The notes beneath the pieces were generated by a model. It saw nothing but the letters and a program-made list of their open reading frames with translations, was not told where the DNA came from and searched no databases. Positions 1 through 9,973 of a stretch of DNA of 62,890 bases are shown here, piece by piece. The stretch spans positions 1-62,890 of the forward strand of contig JAKJER010000002.1 of assembly GCA_022705325.1 (NCBI GenBank), given 5' to 3'. The translations under genes were made by a program, and so were the position numbers. Position 1 is the first letter of the stretch, and each line of letters starts with the position of its first letter. Origin of the DNA: Planctomycetota bacterium. GTDB lineage: Bacteria; Planctomycetota; Phycisphaerae; SM23-33.

Positions 1-14
1 CCGACCCGCCGCAT

Positions 15-70
15 GCATGAGGTCAGCCAGTGAAACGGACTACTGCGGACTGGCTACCAGCTACTGTCGC
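15..70 (-). repeat. Heptamer-period degenerate repeat after groEL
   Basis: Read on the minus strand, the DNA directly after the groEL stop codon falls into 7-nt units, for example TAGCTGG followed by TAGCCAG, with matching columns for about five units and then decaying. The period of 7 cannot hold a reading frame. There is no strong hairpin. Similar arrays with different unit sequences lie beside several other stop codons in this window. Confidence 0.55.
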
Positions 71-1705
<1,635 letters not shown>

Positions 1706-1732
1706 TTTCTGTATGCTCCTTGCTTGCGTTGG

Positions 1733-2023
1733 TTATTGTGGTGTGCCGCCGGCTTTGTAGAGCAGCAGTATCCATCTTCTGAACTCGGGATGCCAAATGC
1801 GATCTACCTCGTCACCCGTGGCTTCTTCATACCGATCGAGTACTTCGCGAAAGAGTCTGTCGTTTGCTGCCAAGTCATCTCGTGACGGGAAATTACTACA
1901 ACCCTGTTGTGCCGCATCCTGTCGAATCGTGTCAAAGACGCGCTCGAGCGCTGTCCGATCCAGCGGGAAGCTCTCGTACCAACCGGCCTCAACACCAAGA
2001 TATGTACCGACGGGGCGTGCCAT
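1733..2023 (-). CDS. Unrecognised 96-aa protein inside the groES-groEL operon
   Basis: I do not recognise this protein. It is 96 residues, soluble and charged, with no signal peptide or membrane segment. The middle (about 20-75) looks helical and rich in Asp, Glu and Arg, and the C-terminal third has several Trp and Tyr. It begins 8 nt after the groES stop and ends 27 nt before groEL, so it is probably co-transcribed with the chaperonins. No Shine-Dalgarno is visible before its ATG, unlike groES and groEL. Its GC content is only slightly above half, clearly below the roughly two-thirds of its neighbours, which suggests recent insertion. It could be a passenger gene or a chaperonin-linked factor. 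Confidence 0.6.
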   Translation of the reverse strand: MARPVGTYLGVEAGWYESFPLDRTALERVFDTIRQDAAQQGCSNFPSRDDLAANDRLFREVLDRYEEATGDEVDRIWHPEFRRWILLLYKAGGTPQ

Positions 2024-2031
2024 GAGTTGGT

Positions 2032-2337
2032 TTAGTCCAGGACAGCCAGGATGTCCGACTCGTCCATGAGCATGTACTCGGTGCCCTCGACCTTGATCTC
2101 GGTGCCGGCGTAGCTGGCGAAGAGGACCTTGTCGCCCACCTTGACCTGGAAGGCAGCCCGGGTGCCGTCGTCCAGGAGCTTGCCGTCGCCCAGGGCCAGG
2201 ATCGTGCCCTTCTGGGGCTTCTCCTTGGCGGTGTCGGGCAGGACGATGCCGCCCTTGGTCTTCTCTTCGGCCTCCAGACGCTTGATCAGGACCTTCTCGC
2301 CGAGGGGACGAATCTTCGGTGCCGCAGCTTTCGCCAT
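2032..2337 (-). CDS. groS: Co-chaperonin GroES (Hsp10)
   Basis: Heptameric lid of the GroEL chamber. The 101-residue product contains the mobile loop (about 24-41) with the GGIVLP segment that contacts GroEL, and a typical C-terminal region ending SDILAVLD. I chose the ATG at 2337 because it is preceded by AAGGAG at good spacing and gives the usual family start. An upstream in-frame ATG would add 29 residues of low-complexity, unconserved-looking sequence. It is the first gene of the operon. The roughly 200 bp upstream hold no CIRCE-like repeat and no other control element I can name. Confidence 0.97.
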   Translation of the reverse strand: MAKAAAPKIRPLGEKVLIKRLEAEEKTKGGIVLPDTAKEKPQKGTILALGDGKLLDDGTRAAFQVKVGDKVLFASYAGTEIKVEGTEYMLMDESDILAVLD

Positions 2338-2533
2338 GTCATGACTCCTTGTCAATCTTGCCTTGGTTGGCGCTTCCGTAGCATAGGTAACAGCCCGCAC
2401 CCGCGGACTCATAGAATCGCACACAGTCGGCCGGCCCGGGACCTTCTCCCGAGGCTGCCCGCATTCAGGGCATTTCGCCCCGCAGCATCCGGTCCAGGCG
2501 GACCATCATCCGCTGGATCTGGCGGAGCAGTTC

Positions 2534-2887
2534 CTACAGTTCCAGCGGGCGGCTGATCACGCTGAAAGCCGCCAGGCGGAGGGCGTCTTCCAGCCAGCGG
2601 CGGTCGCATCGCCCGGTGATAACCACCACCGGAAGCACCGCGTCCAGGCGGCGGATCATCCGCAGCAACTTGAGGATGTCCAGGGACCACTGGGCGGCGT
2701 CGTCCAGGACCGCGGCATCCACCTCGCGGGTCTGCACCGCCTCCAGCAACTCGTCGTCGCTGCTGACCCGGTGGGTCACCAGCCAGCGCCGCCCGACGAT
2801 CTTGTCCAAAGCGGGCAGCCAGGATTCCGCCTCGCCCGTCACGACGAGGTTGAAGGGCCTGTCCAGTAGGTTCCGCATTGCAACCAT
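2534..2887 (-). CDS. Stand-alone degenerate response-regulator receiver protein
   Basis: Single-domain protein of about 117 residues with the alternating strand-helix pattern of a CheY-like receiver. A phosphoacceptor-like Asp lies in AAVLDD and a strand reads LPVVVITG. The paired acidic residues expected near the N-terminus are missing (VVTGEAES), and the conserved Lys before Pro near the C-terminus is Arg (ISRPLEL). It may therefore be a pseudo-receiver that does not take part in normal phosphotransfer. Start is uncertain: ATGs at 2899, 2887 and 2878 are in frame and none has a strong Shine-Dalgarno. There is no histidine kinase nearby. Target unknown. Confidence 0.65.
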   Translation of the reverse strand: MVAMRNLLDRPFNLVVTGEAESWLPALDKIVGRRWLVTHRVSSDDELLEAVQTREVDAAVLDDAAQWSLDILKLLRMIRRLDAVLPVVVITGRCDRRWLEDALRLAAFSVISRPLEL

Positions 2888-3241
2888 TTGCAGTCTCAAC
2901 GCTTAAAAGCAAGAACCACGTTGGTCCGGACTCCTGTTGCCACTCGTCTGCGCCCAGCGGGAGCGCATCCGGTTGCACCAGGGTGTTTGCAAGGACAATG
3001 CCATGAAGACTAAAGTGTTATTGCGAATGTAGTTGTGGGAAAGAAGGTCTTTGGGATGATAGCGGATTTCCTGCCGGACCCTGCCACCACGGCCGCCCTC
3101 TCTGCTGGTTTGGCAGAGTAGTCAAGCAGTCCAGACGCGTCCGAATGCCAGAGCCCATGGAACTGCCCCTGCGAGGCAGCCTTAGATGGGCTTCGTTCAC
3201 ACGAACCGCTTTGCCGCGGGACTGCGAACGGGCGGACCGCC
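2888..3241. other. Non-coding gap before the M48 peptidase gene
   Basis: About 350 bp between the divergent receiver gene and the M48 peptidase promoter. I see no convincing gene, structured RNA or repeat in it. Confidence 0.4.
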
Positions 3242-3269
3242 TTGCGGCGGCACGGTGAACGGTTACAAT
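3242..3269 (+). promoter_or_regulatory. Sigma70-like promoter, likely leaderless, for the M48 peptidase
   Basis: TTGCGG, a 16-nt spacer and TACAAT. The -10 box ends six nucleotides before the chosen ATG and there is no Shine-Dalgarno, so transcription probably starts at or next to the start codon. Confidence 0.5.
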
Positions 3270-3275
3270 GCTCGC

Positions 3276-4010
3276 ATGGGTCTGTTCGAGAAACTGGGCC
3301 GGATGGCCGGGCGGGCGGCCAGAAAAGGCAAGTGGATCTACCAGTCGCTGGCCGGCGATGACAAGGATGCCGCACGCGCCGAGTATGCCGTGGGCTACGA
3401 CCTTGCCCAGCAGACCCGCAGCCAACTCCAGATGGACGAGGACGCCGAGACCGGCACGCCCGTCAAGGGCGTGGGGCGGGCGTTGGCCAAGTGGGTCAAC
3501 CATGCCGAGCGGCGGTTCTCGTTCCAGGTGTACGTGGCCCCGGACGTCAACGCCTTCGCCCTCCCGGGCGGCTTCATCTTCCTCAGCCGACCGATCGTCC
3601 AGATGTGCCTCGGGCGACAGGACGAGTTGGCGTTCATCCTGGGGCATGAAATGGCCCACGTGGTGCGCGGGCACGTGCTGGACCGGATGATCTGGGGCAC
3701 GCTGGTCAACGCCGCATCCAATGCCGTCCGCGTCGCCGGGCCGGTGGCCGGCGTCATCCGGTCAGCCGCCGCCACCTACGTCCAGCGGTCGTACTCGCGA
3801 GACCAGGAACTGGAAGCCGACATCCTGGGCGTGCGCCTGATGCGGGCGGCGGGGTTTGAGCCGGAGGGGGCAGTCCGGTTGCTGGAGCACCTCCGCGAGG
3901 TGGTGCCCCGTCACGAGTCAGCCTTCAGCAAGTACTTCGGCACTCACCCGCAGTTCGACGATCGCATCGACCACCTGCGCCGCTTCCTCCGCCGGGCGTT
4001 GCCCAGGTAG
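3276..4010 (+). CDS. M48-family zinc metallopeptidase (Ste24/HtpX/LoiP type)
   Basis: Zinc endopeptidase of 244 residues. The HExxH motif HEMAH is at about 124-128 and the third ligand lies in ELEADILG near 178-184, the standard gluzincin arrangement of M48. The segment VNAFALPGGFIFLS before the active site and the FGTHPQFDDRI sequence near the C-terminus are also family hallmarks. There is no clear signal peptide or transmembrane helix, so it is smaller than membrane HtpX and closer to the soluble or peripheral M48 group that does envelope quality control. The ATG at 3276 is preferred over one 90 nt upstream because the extra residues look like non-coding sequence and would lie before the -10 box. 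Confidence 0.85.
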   Translation: MGLFEKLGRMAGRAARKGKWIYQSLAGDDKDAARAEYAVGYDLAQQTRSQLQMDEDAETGTPVKGVGRALAKWVNHAERRFSFQVYVAPDVNAFALPGGFIFLSRPIVQMCLGRQDELAFILGHEMAHVVRGHVLDRMIWGTLVNAASNAVRVAGPVAGVIRSAAATYVQRSYSRDQELEADILGVRLMRAAGFEPEGAVRLLEHLREVVPRHESAFSKYFGTHPQFDDRIDHLRRFLRRALPR

Positions 4011-4047
4011 CGGGTGCAGTTCGCTTCCCGGGCAGTTCTTCGCAACG

Positions 4048-4076
4048 TATACAGCCCCGCCCGCGTTCCATACAAT
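4048..4076 (+). promoter_or_regulatory. Candidate promoter for the beta-helix gene
   Basis: TATACA, a 17-nt spacer and TACAAT lie about 50 nt before the ATG of the secreted beta-helix gene. The -10 is identical to that of the preceding gene; the -35 matches consensus at four of six positions. Confidence 0.45.
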
Positions 4077-4128
4077 GTCGGCGTGGGAGGGCGCAGGCAA
4101 TCGACAACAGTAGAAAGGCGGCACGAAC

Positions 4129-6375
4129 ATGAAACGATCACGAGTCCTGCTGATCGCTGTCCTGCTTCTGGCTGGCAGTGTTGCGGTGCAGGCCGCGGAG
4201 TTCCACGTCGCGGTTACGGGGGACGACAAGAACCCCGGCACGCAGGCCGCCCCGCTTCGCACGATCCAGCGCGCGGCGAACCTGGCGCAGGCGGGCGACG
4301 TGATCACCGTGCACGAAGGCGTGTACCGCGAGCGGGTCAACCCGCCGCGGGGCGGCGAGTCCGACGCGAAACGCATCACCTACCAGGCGGCGCCGGGCGA
4401 GAAGGTCGTCATCACCGGCTCGGAGATCGTCAAGAACTGGGAGAAGGCCGGCGAGGATACGTGGAAGGTCACGATCCCCAACAGCTTCTTCGGCCGGTTC
4501 AACCCCTACGCCGACCTGATCCGCGGCGACTGGTTTGCGCCCAAGGGCCGCCAGCATCACACCGGCGCGGTGTATCTCAACGGCGATTGGCTGATCGAGG
4601 CGGCCAAACTGGACGACGTGCTGCGCCCCGCGGGGGGTCGTGTCGGCACGGCGGGCCAATACCTGCTGAACGTCGCCTGGATTCGCCCCTCCGGCAGCAC
4701 GAAGCGAACCGCCGCGGACCGGTTCGCGGGCAAACAGGGCATGAAGACCGCGCCCTGCTCCGAAGGCGGCCAGTGCCTGGGGTTCATCGAGCACGGCCAC
4801 TGGGCCCGGTACGAGAAGGTGGACTTCGGCACGCAGAGCCAGAGCGTGGAGTTTCGCGCCGCCTCGGTCAGCGGCGGCGGCGACATCGAGTTGCGCCTGG
4901 ACAAACCCGACGGCGAACTCCTGGGCACGTGCACGGTCGAGGACACGGGCGACTGGCAGGCGTGGGCGTCGTTCAGCGCGAAGATCAAGCCGACCGGCGG
5001 GGTGAAGACCCTCTGCGTCGTGTTCAAGTCGAACCGGCGGGCGCCGGCGCTGTGGTTCGGCCGGGCCGAAGGCGACAGCACGACGATCTGGGCACAGTTT
5101 CCCGGCGCGAATCCAAACGAAGGCAACGTGGAGATCAACGTCCGTCGGACCGTGTTCACGCCTGAGGAGACCGGCGTCAACTACATCACCGTTCGCGGGT
5201 TTGCCCTGCGCAACGCCGCCACCCCCTGGGCGCCGCCGACGGCCGGGCAGATCGGGTTGATTTCCGCGTACTGGTGCAAAGGGTGGATCATCGAGAACAA
5301 CGACATCGGCTACTCCAGGTGCTCCGCCGTCGCGTTGGGCAAGTACAGCGACGAGTGGGACAACCGCGCGGAATCGGCCGAGGGCTACGTCGGCACGCTG
5401 ACCCGCGCGCTGGCCAAGGGGTGGGACAAGGCCACCGTCGGCAGCCACGTCGTCCGCAACAACCACATTCACCACTGCGAACAGACCGGGATCGTCGGCA
5501 GCCTGGGCTGCTCGTTCAGCACGGTGACCGGCAACGAGATCCACGACATCCACCTCCAGCGGCTTTTCGGCGGAGCGGAGATGGGCGGCATCAAGTTTCA
5601 CGGCGCGATTGACGTGGTCATCAGCGGTAACCACATCTACCGTTGCGGCGAGGTGGCCGGCATCTGGCTCGACTGGATGGCCCAGGGCGCCCAGGTGACC
5701 GGCAATTTCCTGCACGACAACCTCAGCCGGGACATCTTCAGCGAGATGCAGCACGGGCCGTTGCTCATCGCCAACAACCTTCTCCTGTCCAACCGGTCGT
5801 TCCTGATCAACGCCAAGGGCATGTCGATCGCTCACAACCTGCTGCGGGGTCCGTTCCAGGTCATCCCGTACGACGGGCGAAAGACGCCGTTCCACAAGGC
5901 CCATTCCACCGAGGTCGCCGGGTTGCAGGATGCGGCCGGCGGCGACCACGGGTTCTACAACAACCTGTTCACCGGGTCCTGCAATCTCAACGCCTTCGAC
6001 AACGCCCGTCTGCCGTGCCGCGCCGGCGGGAACGTTTTCACCAAGGGCGCCCAGCCATCGAAGTTCGGCCGCGATGAACTGGTCAAGGCCGACTTCGACC
6101 CGGGCGTGAAGCTGGAGCAGCGGGCGGACGGGTGGTTCCTCACCGTCACGGAAGACACGGCCTGGCGCGACCAGGTGAAGCGCCAACTCGTGACCACCGC
6201 GCTCCTGGGAAAGGCGAAGATACCGGACCTGCCCTGCGAGAACGCCGACGGCACGGCGGTAAAGATCGACACGGACTACTTCGGCCGGCCGCGAAACGCG
6301 GGCAACCCGTTCCCCGGTCCGTTCGAGGTCACCGACGGCGGCACCCGGACCGTAAAGGTATGGCCCAAGCCCTGA
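4129..6375 (+). CDS. Secreted right-handed beta-helix protein with inserted CBM6-like module
   Basis: Exported protein of 748 residues with an N-terminal signal peptide (about 1-22, ending VQA). Residues about 24-100 begin a parallel beta-helix of the DUF1565/pectate-lyase type (GTQAAPLRTIQRAA, then GDVITVHEGVYRE). The main helix runs from about 330 to 640, with repeated rungs such as NNHIHHC and GNEIHDI. Between them, at about 195-300, sits a beta-sandwich resembling a family 6 carbohydrate-binding module (HWARYEKVDFG, then DIELRLDKPDGELLGT). A role in binding or cleaving polysaccharide is likely, but no lyase or hydrolase active site can be assigned. It is followed 44 nt later by a Tat-exported oxidoreductase and may be co-transcribed with it. 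Confidence 0.8.
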   Translation: MKRSRVLLIAVLLLAGSVAVQAAEFHVAVTGDDKNPGTQAAPLRTIQRAANLAQAGDVITVHEGVYRERVNPPRGGESDAKRITYQAAPGEKVVITGSEIVKNWEKAGEDTWKVTIPNSFFGRFNPYADLIRGDWFAPKGRQHHTGAVYLNGDWLIEAAKLDDVLRPAGGRVGTAGQYLLNVAWIRPSGSTKRTAADRFAGKQGMKTAPCSEGGQCLGFIEHGHWARYEKVDFGTQSQSVEFRAASVSGGGDIELRLDKPDGELLGTCTVEDTGDWQAWASFSAKIKPTGGVKTLCVVFKSNRRAPALWFGRAEGDSTTIWAQFPGANPNEGNVEINVRRTVFTPEETGVNYITVRGFALRNAATPWAPPTAGQIGLISAYWCKGWIIENNDIGYSRCSAVALGKYSDEWDNRAESAEGYVGTLTRALAKGWDKATVGSHVVRNNHIHHCEQTGIVGSLGCSFSTVTGNEIHDIHLQRLFGGAEMGGIKFHGAIDVVISGNHIYRCGEVAGIWLDWMAQGAQVTGNFLHDNLSRDIFSEMQHGPLLIANNLLLSNRSFLINAKGMSIAHNLLRGPFQVIPYDGRKTPFHKAHSTEVAGLQDAAGGDHGFYNNLFTGSCNLNAFDNARLPCRAGGNVFTKGAQPSKFGRDELVKADFDPGVKLEQRADGWFLTVTEDTAWRDQVKRQLVTTALLGKAKIPDLPCENADGTAVKIDTDYFGRPRNAGNPFPGPFEVTDGGTRTVKVWPKP

Positions 6376-6419
6376 GGCCAAGACCGGATTGTGGACTCCA
6401 ACCTGAGAGGCAACTACCC

Positions 6420-7745
6420 ATGAGTAATCAGAAGAGCCGGACAGTCACACGGCGTGGATTCCTGAAGTGGGGGGCGACTGCGGCGGGTGCGGCAGCCGTG
6501 CCCTACTATGTCCCAGAAACCGCGCTGGGGCGCGGCGGGGCGGTCGCCCCCAGCGACCGCATCCTGGTGGGCAACATCGGCGTCGGCGGGCGCGGGTCGC
6601 ATGATCTGGGATGGATGCTCAGCCAGGGCGACATCCAGTTTGTCGCCGTGTGCGATGTCCGCAAGGTCCGGCGCGACGCCGCCAAGCACGCCGTGGACGC
6701 CAAGTACGGCAACAAGGACTGCGCCGTCTACCGCGATCTGCGGGAACTGCTCGCCCGGCCGGACATCGACGCCGTGGTCATCGCCACCGGCGACCGCTGG
6801 CACTCGCCGGCATCCGTCCTGGCGATGCGGGCGGGCAAGGACGTCTACTGTGAGAAGCCCGCCTGCCTCACCATCGCGCAGGGACAGACGGTCGTGGAGA
6901 CAGCCCGCAGGTACGGCCGCGTCTATCAGACCGGCGCGCAGCGGCTCAGCGAGCCGCACCACGTGTTCGCCATCGAAATGGCGCGAACGGGTAAGCTGGG
7001 CCCGATTCACACGGTGTATGCCGACTGCCGCTGGCGCGGCGCATATCGCACCGAGTGGCTGCCGGCCCAGCCGGAGCCGCCCAAAGAGGAACTCGACTGG
7101 GACTTGTGGCTGGGGCCTTGCCCGTGGCGGCCGTACAACGCCGGGTACGCCAACGGCAACGGATGGTACAACTTCGAGGGGCTGGCCACCGACATGGCGA
7201 TGTGGGGCGCCCACACCATCGCCCAGGCCCTGGCCGGGCTCGACATGACCGACGTCTCCACCGTCGAGTTGGAGTTTTCCGAGCCCACCGCCACCATGAT
7301 GACGCGACTGTCCAACGGGGTGAAGCTGGTCCTCTACAGGGTCGCAGGCAACGTGTGGGCCAAGTGCGAGTACTGGCACGGCTCGTGCGGGGAGCGGTTC
7401 GACGGGCCCGAGGGCTGGGCGGGCGCCGCGGACGGCTATTCCAAGCCCGACGTCTCGTCGCCCGCGATGCTGGGACAATACAAGACCGTGCTGGCGGACT
7501 ACGAGGCCAGGACGCGCCGGCCGATGAATCACGTGCGGGACTTCCTCGACTGCGTGCGCTCGCGCCGCCAGCCGGTGGCCAATCCCGAAGTCATGTTCCG
7601 CTCGATGAGCATCTGCCTGGCCGCCGACATCTGCAACCTGTTGAAACGCAACCTGAAGTTCGACCTGCGCAAGGCCGAGTTCGTCGGAGACGCCGAGGCC
7701 AACCGCATGCGGTCGCAGGCGATGCGAGCCCCATACGTCATCTGA
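6420..7745 (+). CDS. Tat-exported Gfo/Idh/MocA-family oxidoreductase
   Basis: NAD(P)-dependent sugar oxidoreductase family protein of 441 residues. The N-terminus has a twin-arginine signal (RRGFLKWG followed by an Ala-rich core), so it is probably exported folded with its cofactor. The Rossmann fold follows, with a glycine-rich turn (VGNIGVGGRGS) and the family motif EKP within CEKPACLTIAQGQ. The C-terminal half matches the bacterial C-terminal domain common in planctomycetes. The ATG at 6420 has a GAGAGG-like Shine-Dalgarno. It follows the beta-helix gene and could act on a sugar that protein helps to capture. Substrate unknown. Confidence 0.88.
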   Translation: MSNQKSRTVTRRGFLKWGATAAGAAAVPYYVPETALGRGGAVAPSDRILVGNIGVGGRGSHDLGWMLSQGDIQFVAVCDVRKVRRDAAKHAVDAKYGNKDCAVYRDLRELLARPDIDAVVIATGDRWHSPASVLAMRAGKDVYCEKPACLTIAQGQTVVETARRYGRVYQTGAQRLSEPHHVFAIEMARTGKLGPIHTVYADCRWRGAYRTEWLPAQPEPPKEELDWDLWLGPCPWRPYNAGYANGNGWYNFEGLATDMAMWGAHTIAQALAGLDMTDVSTVELEFSEPTATMMTRLSNGVKLVLYRVAGNVWAKCEYWHGSCGERFDGPEGWAGAADGYSKPDVSSPAMLGQYKTVLADYEARTRRPMNHVRDFLDCVRSRRQPVANPEVMFRSMSICLAADICNLLKRNLKFDLRKAEFVGDAEANRMRSQAMRAPYVI

Positions 7746-7753
7746 TTCTCCCA

Positions 7754-7770
7754 CCCGGCCTTCGGCCGGG
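7754..7770. terminator. GC-rich hairpin after the oxidoreductase gene
   Basis: Stem CCCGGCC and GGCCGGG around a TTC loop, nine nucleotides after the stop codon. No T-tract follows, so it is a terminator-like hairpin rather than a textbook intrinsic terminator. Confidence 0.45.
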
Positions 7771-7897
7771 CGGTCTGCTGGCGGCCCTGGCGGTGAAGAG
7801 GGTCCGCCCCTGGGCGTGAGTGCTGAAGAGCGGCATCAACGGAGAATCGTGAACGCTCCGCAGTGCGTTTCTTCTGGAATCGCGCAGGTCCTTGGCG

Positions 7898-7903
7898 TAT
7901 AGA
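7898..7903 (+). promoter_or_regulatory. -10 box adjoining the exchanger start codon
   Basis: TATAGA ends six nucleotides before the chosen ATG and only a weak GAAG is available as a ribosome site. This fits a leaderless transcript. No clear -35 box is visible. Confidence 0.35.
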
Positions 7904-7909
7904 CGAAGC

Positions 7910-8878
7910 ATGACTATAGGATTTCTGATCGCCGGGTTCGTGCTGCTGATCCTGGGGGCCAACTTCCTGGTCGACGGGGCCTCGTCGGTCGCTCGGCGCC
8001 TGGGCGTCAGTGACCTGGTGATCGGCCTGACGATCGTGGCCTTCGGGACCTCCGCGCCGGAACTGCTGGTGGGGGTGGTGGCGGCCGGGCAGGGCACCAC
8101 TGACATCGCCGTGGGCAACGCCCTGGGCAGCAACCTGTTCAACATCCTGTTGATCCTGGGGTTGTCGGGGGTGATCCGCCCGCTGTCCATCCAGCAGTCC
8201 ACCGTGTGGAAGGAGATCCCCCTGGGCCTGCTGGCCGCCGTCCTGATCGCGATCCTGGGCAACGACATGCTGATCGACGGGGCCGATCGCTCGGTTCTCA
8301 GCCGCGGCGACGGGCTGGTCCTGCTGAGCTTCTTCGTGATCTTCCTGTATTACGTGGTTGGGATGGCGGGCAAGACCCGCCAGGACCGCAGCGGCGAAGC
8401 CGGGCGGCTGCTCTCGATGCCCATGGCCCTGGGGCTGCTGGTTCTCGGCGCGGGCGGGCTGGCCCTGGGGGCCAAGTGGGTGGTGGACTCCGCCGTCCAA
8501 CTGGCTACGCAATGGGGGATGGCCCAGTCGGTGATCGGGCTGACCATCGTGGCCACGGGCACATCCCTGCCGGAACTGGCGACCTCGGCGGTGGCGTCGT
8601 TCAAGAAGAAGGCGGACGTGGCCGTCGGCAACATCGTGGGCTCGAACATCTTCAATATCTTCCTGATCCTGGGCGTGGCGGCGACGGTGCACCCCCTGCC
8701 CATGGGCGCGTACGCCAACTTCGACGTGGGCGCGGTGGTGCTGGCGAGCCTGCTGTTGTTCGTGTTCGCCAAGCTGGGCTTTCGCTACCATCAGCTCGAG
8801 CGGTGGGAGTGCGCCATCCTGCTGGGTCTCTACGGGGTGTACCTCTGGCTCATCCTGGGGCAGAACCGCCCGCTGTGA
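7910..8878 (+). CDS. CaCA-family Na+/Ca2+ exchanger (YrbG-like)
   Basis: Inner-membrane cation antiporter of 322 residues with about ten transmembrane helices. The two inverted alpha-repeats that form the ion pathway are both intact: repeat 1 (about 35-84) has GTSAPEL and GNALGSNLFNI, repeat 2 (about 208-256) has GTSLPEL and GNIVGSNIFNI, with the key acidic residues in each. This is the YrbG/K+-dependent exchanger type that expels Ca2+ in exchange for Na+. I use the ATG at 7910; an ATG 18 nt upstream is in frame but overlaps the likely -10 box. It is a single-gene unit, convergent with the glycosyltransferase gene. Confidence 0.92.
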   Translation: MTIGFLIAGFVLLILGANFLVDGASSVARRLGVSDLVIGLTIVAFGTSAPELLVGVVAAGQGTTDIAVGNALGSNLFNILLILGLSGVIRPLSIQQSTVWKEIPLGLLAAVLIAILGNDMLIDGADRSVLSRGDGLVLLSFFVIFLYYVVGMAGKTRQDRSGEAGRLLSMPMALGLLVLGAGGLALGAKWVVDSAVQLATQWGMAQSVIGLTIVATGTSLPELATSAVASFKKKADVAVGNIVGSNIFNIFLILGVAATVHPLPMGAYANFDVGAVVLASLLLFVFAKLGFRYHQLERWECAILLGLYGVYLWLILGQNRPL

Positions 8879-8920
8879 GGGGCGGGATTCGGCGCCCCTG
8901 GGTGGTTGCGTGCGCCGGGT

Positions 8921-9973
8921 TTACAGACGCAGCAGCGCGTCCAGTCCGGCCAGGACGGTCTCGACCTCGATAGCCGCCATCGTCTCGCCCTGGACGACGC
9001 GGACGGTCCGTCCGACCGGGGCGAAGTGGACGGGGTTGGTCGCGCCGAACAGGGCCAGCGTGGGCGTGCCCAGAGCTGCGGCCAGGTGCGACGGGCCGGA
9101 ATCGTTGCCCGTGTACGCCTTGGCCTGGGCCAGCAGGCCAGCCAACTGGACCAACTCGCCGCAGCGCAGCAGCGGGAAGCTCTCTGCGAGGGGGCCAAGC
9201 GCGTCCTCGCCCCATCGGTCGATCTCGGCCTCGCCGACCACGAAGAGAACGCCCACGTCGCCCCGGTCGCTCAGGCGGCGAGCAAGCGTGACGAAGTTCT
9301 CCAGCGGCCAGCACTTGATCCGCCCGCCCGAGCCGGGATGGATGAGCACAAACGGTCGCTCCTCACCCAGGCCCAACCGGGCCGCGGCGCATCGAGCGGA
9401 GGCCTGATGCTCGGCGGGAACTTGCCAGACCGGCAGGGCGCCCGCAGCCTGGCCCTCGTGGGGAGCTACCAGCGGCTTCATGTCTATCTTCTGGGCCCAG
9501 AGATCCAGAAGGTGGTGGGGGTAATCCTCGTCAGGGCGAATGGGCAACAGCCAATGGCGGTGGGCCTGTGTGGCGCGGGCCAGGCGGCGGACTTCCGTCT
9601 CGGTGGGGGGATAGAAGGCGATCAGGCGGTGGCAGTGTCCGAGGAAGTCCTCGGGCCGGCGCCCGCTGGAACGCAGCACCACTCGTCCGTTCATGAGCCA
9701 CGTGTCGAAGTCGATCACCCGCTCAGCCAGGGGATACTTCGCGCCCGGCTCATCAGGCGGGGTGAACGTCAGTTCGCGCAGCAGCCGTCCTCGCTGACCC
9801 TTGGCCACGACGGCTGCCCGTCCGCCCAGGCGGGCCAGCAAATGCCCCAGCAGCACCACGTCGCCCACCGCGCCAGGGTGGATGGCCAGCACGTCGGATT
9901 GCGGACCGAAGGACCGGCCCCAAGAGTCCGGAGTGGGGTCCTCCGGCTGCGCGTTGTCCGTCGCATCACCCAT
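8921..9973 (-). CDS. Glycosyltransferase family 9 (ADP-heptosyltransferase type)
   Basis: Cytoplasmic glycosyltransferase of 350 residues resembling lipopolysaccharide heptosyltransferases. It has a typical N-terminal start of the fold (VLAIHPGAVGDVVLLGHLL, near 28-46) and the donor-site signature DSGPSHLAAALGTPTLALFG near 290-310, plus HPGSGGRIKCWP in the middle. It would add a heptose-like sugar to an envelope glycan. Its ATG overlaps the mnmA stop codon by one base (TGATG), so it is translationally coupled and is the third gene of the operon. Donor and acceptor cannot be told from sequence. Confidence 0.85.
   Translation of the reverse strand: MGDATDNAQPEDPTPDSWGRSFGPQSDVLAIHPGAVGDVVLLGHLLARLGGRAAVVAKGQRGRLLRELTFTPPDEPGAKYPLAERVIDFDTWLMNGRVVLRSSGRRPEDFLGHCHRLIAFYPPTETEVRRLARATQAHRHWLLPIRPDEDYPHHLLDLWAQKIDMKPLVAPHEGQAAGALPVWQVPAEHQASARCAAARLGLGEERPFVLIHPGSGGRIKCWPLENFVTLARRLSDRGDVGVLFVVGEAEIDRWGEDALGPLAESFPLLRCGELVQLAGLLAQAKAYTGNDSGPSHLAAALGTPTLALFGATNPVHFAPVGRTVRVVQGETMAAIEVETVLAGLDALLRL

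Noticed and set aside
2338..2533. CIRCE element for HrcA control of groESL
   Set aside because: Looked for TTAGCACTC with its inverted partner; nothing resembling it is present.
4138..6381. Frame of nearly 750 codons antisense to the beta-helix gene
   Set aside because: Product is Val/Arg/Ala-rich with no domain, while the sense frame has a signal peptide, ribosome site and recognisable folds.
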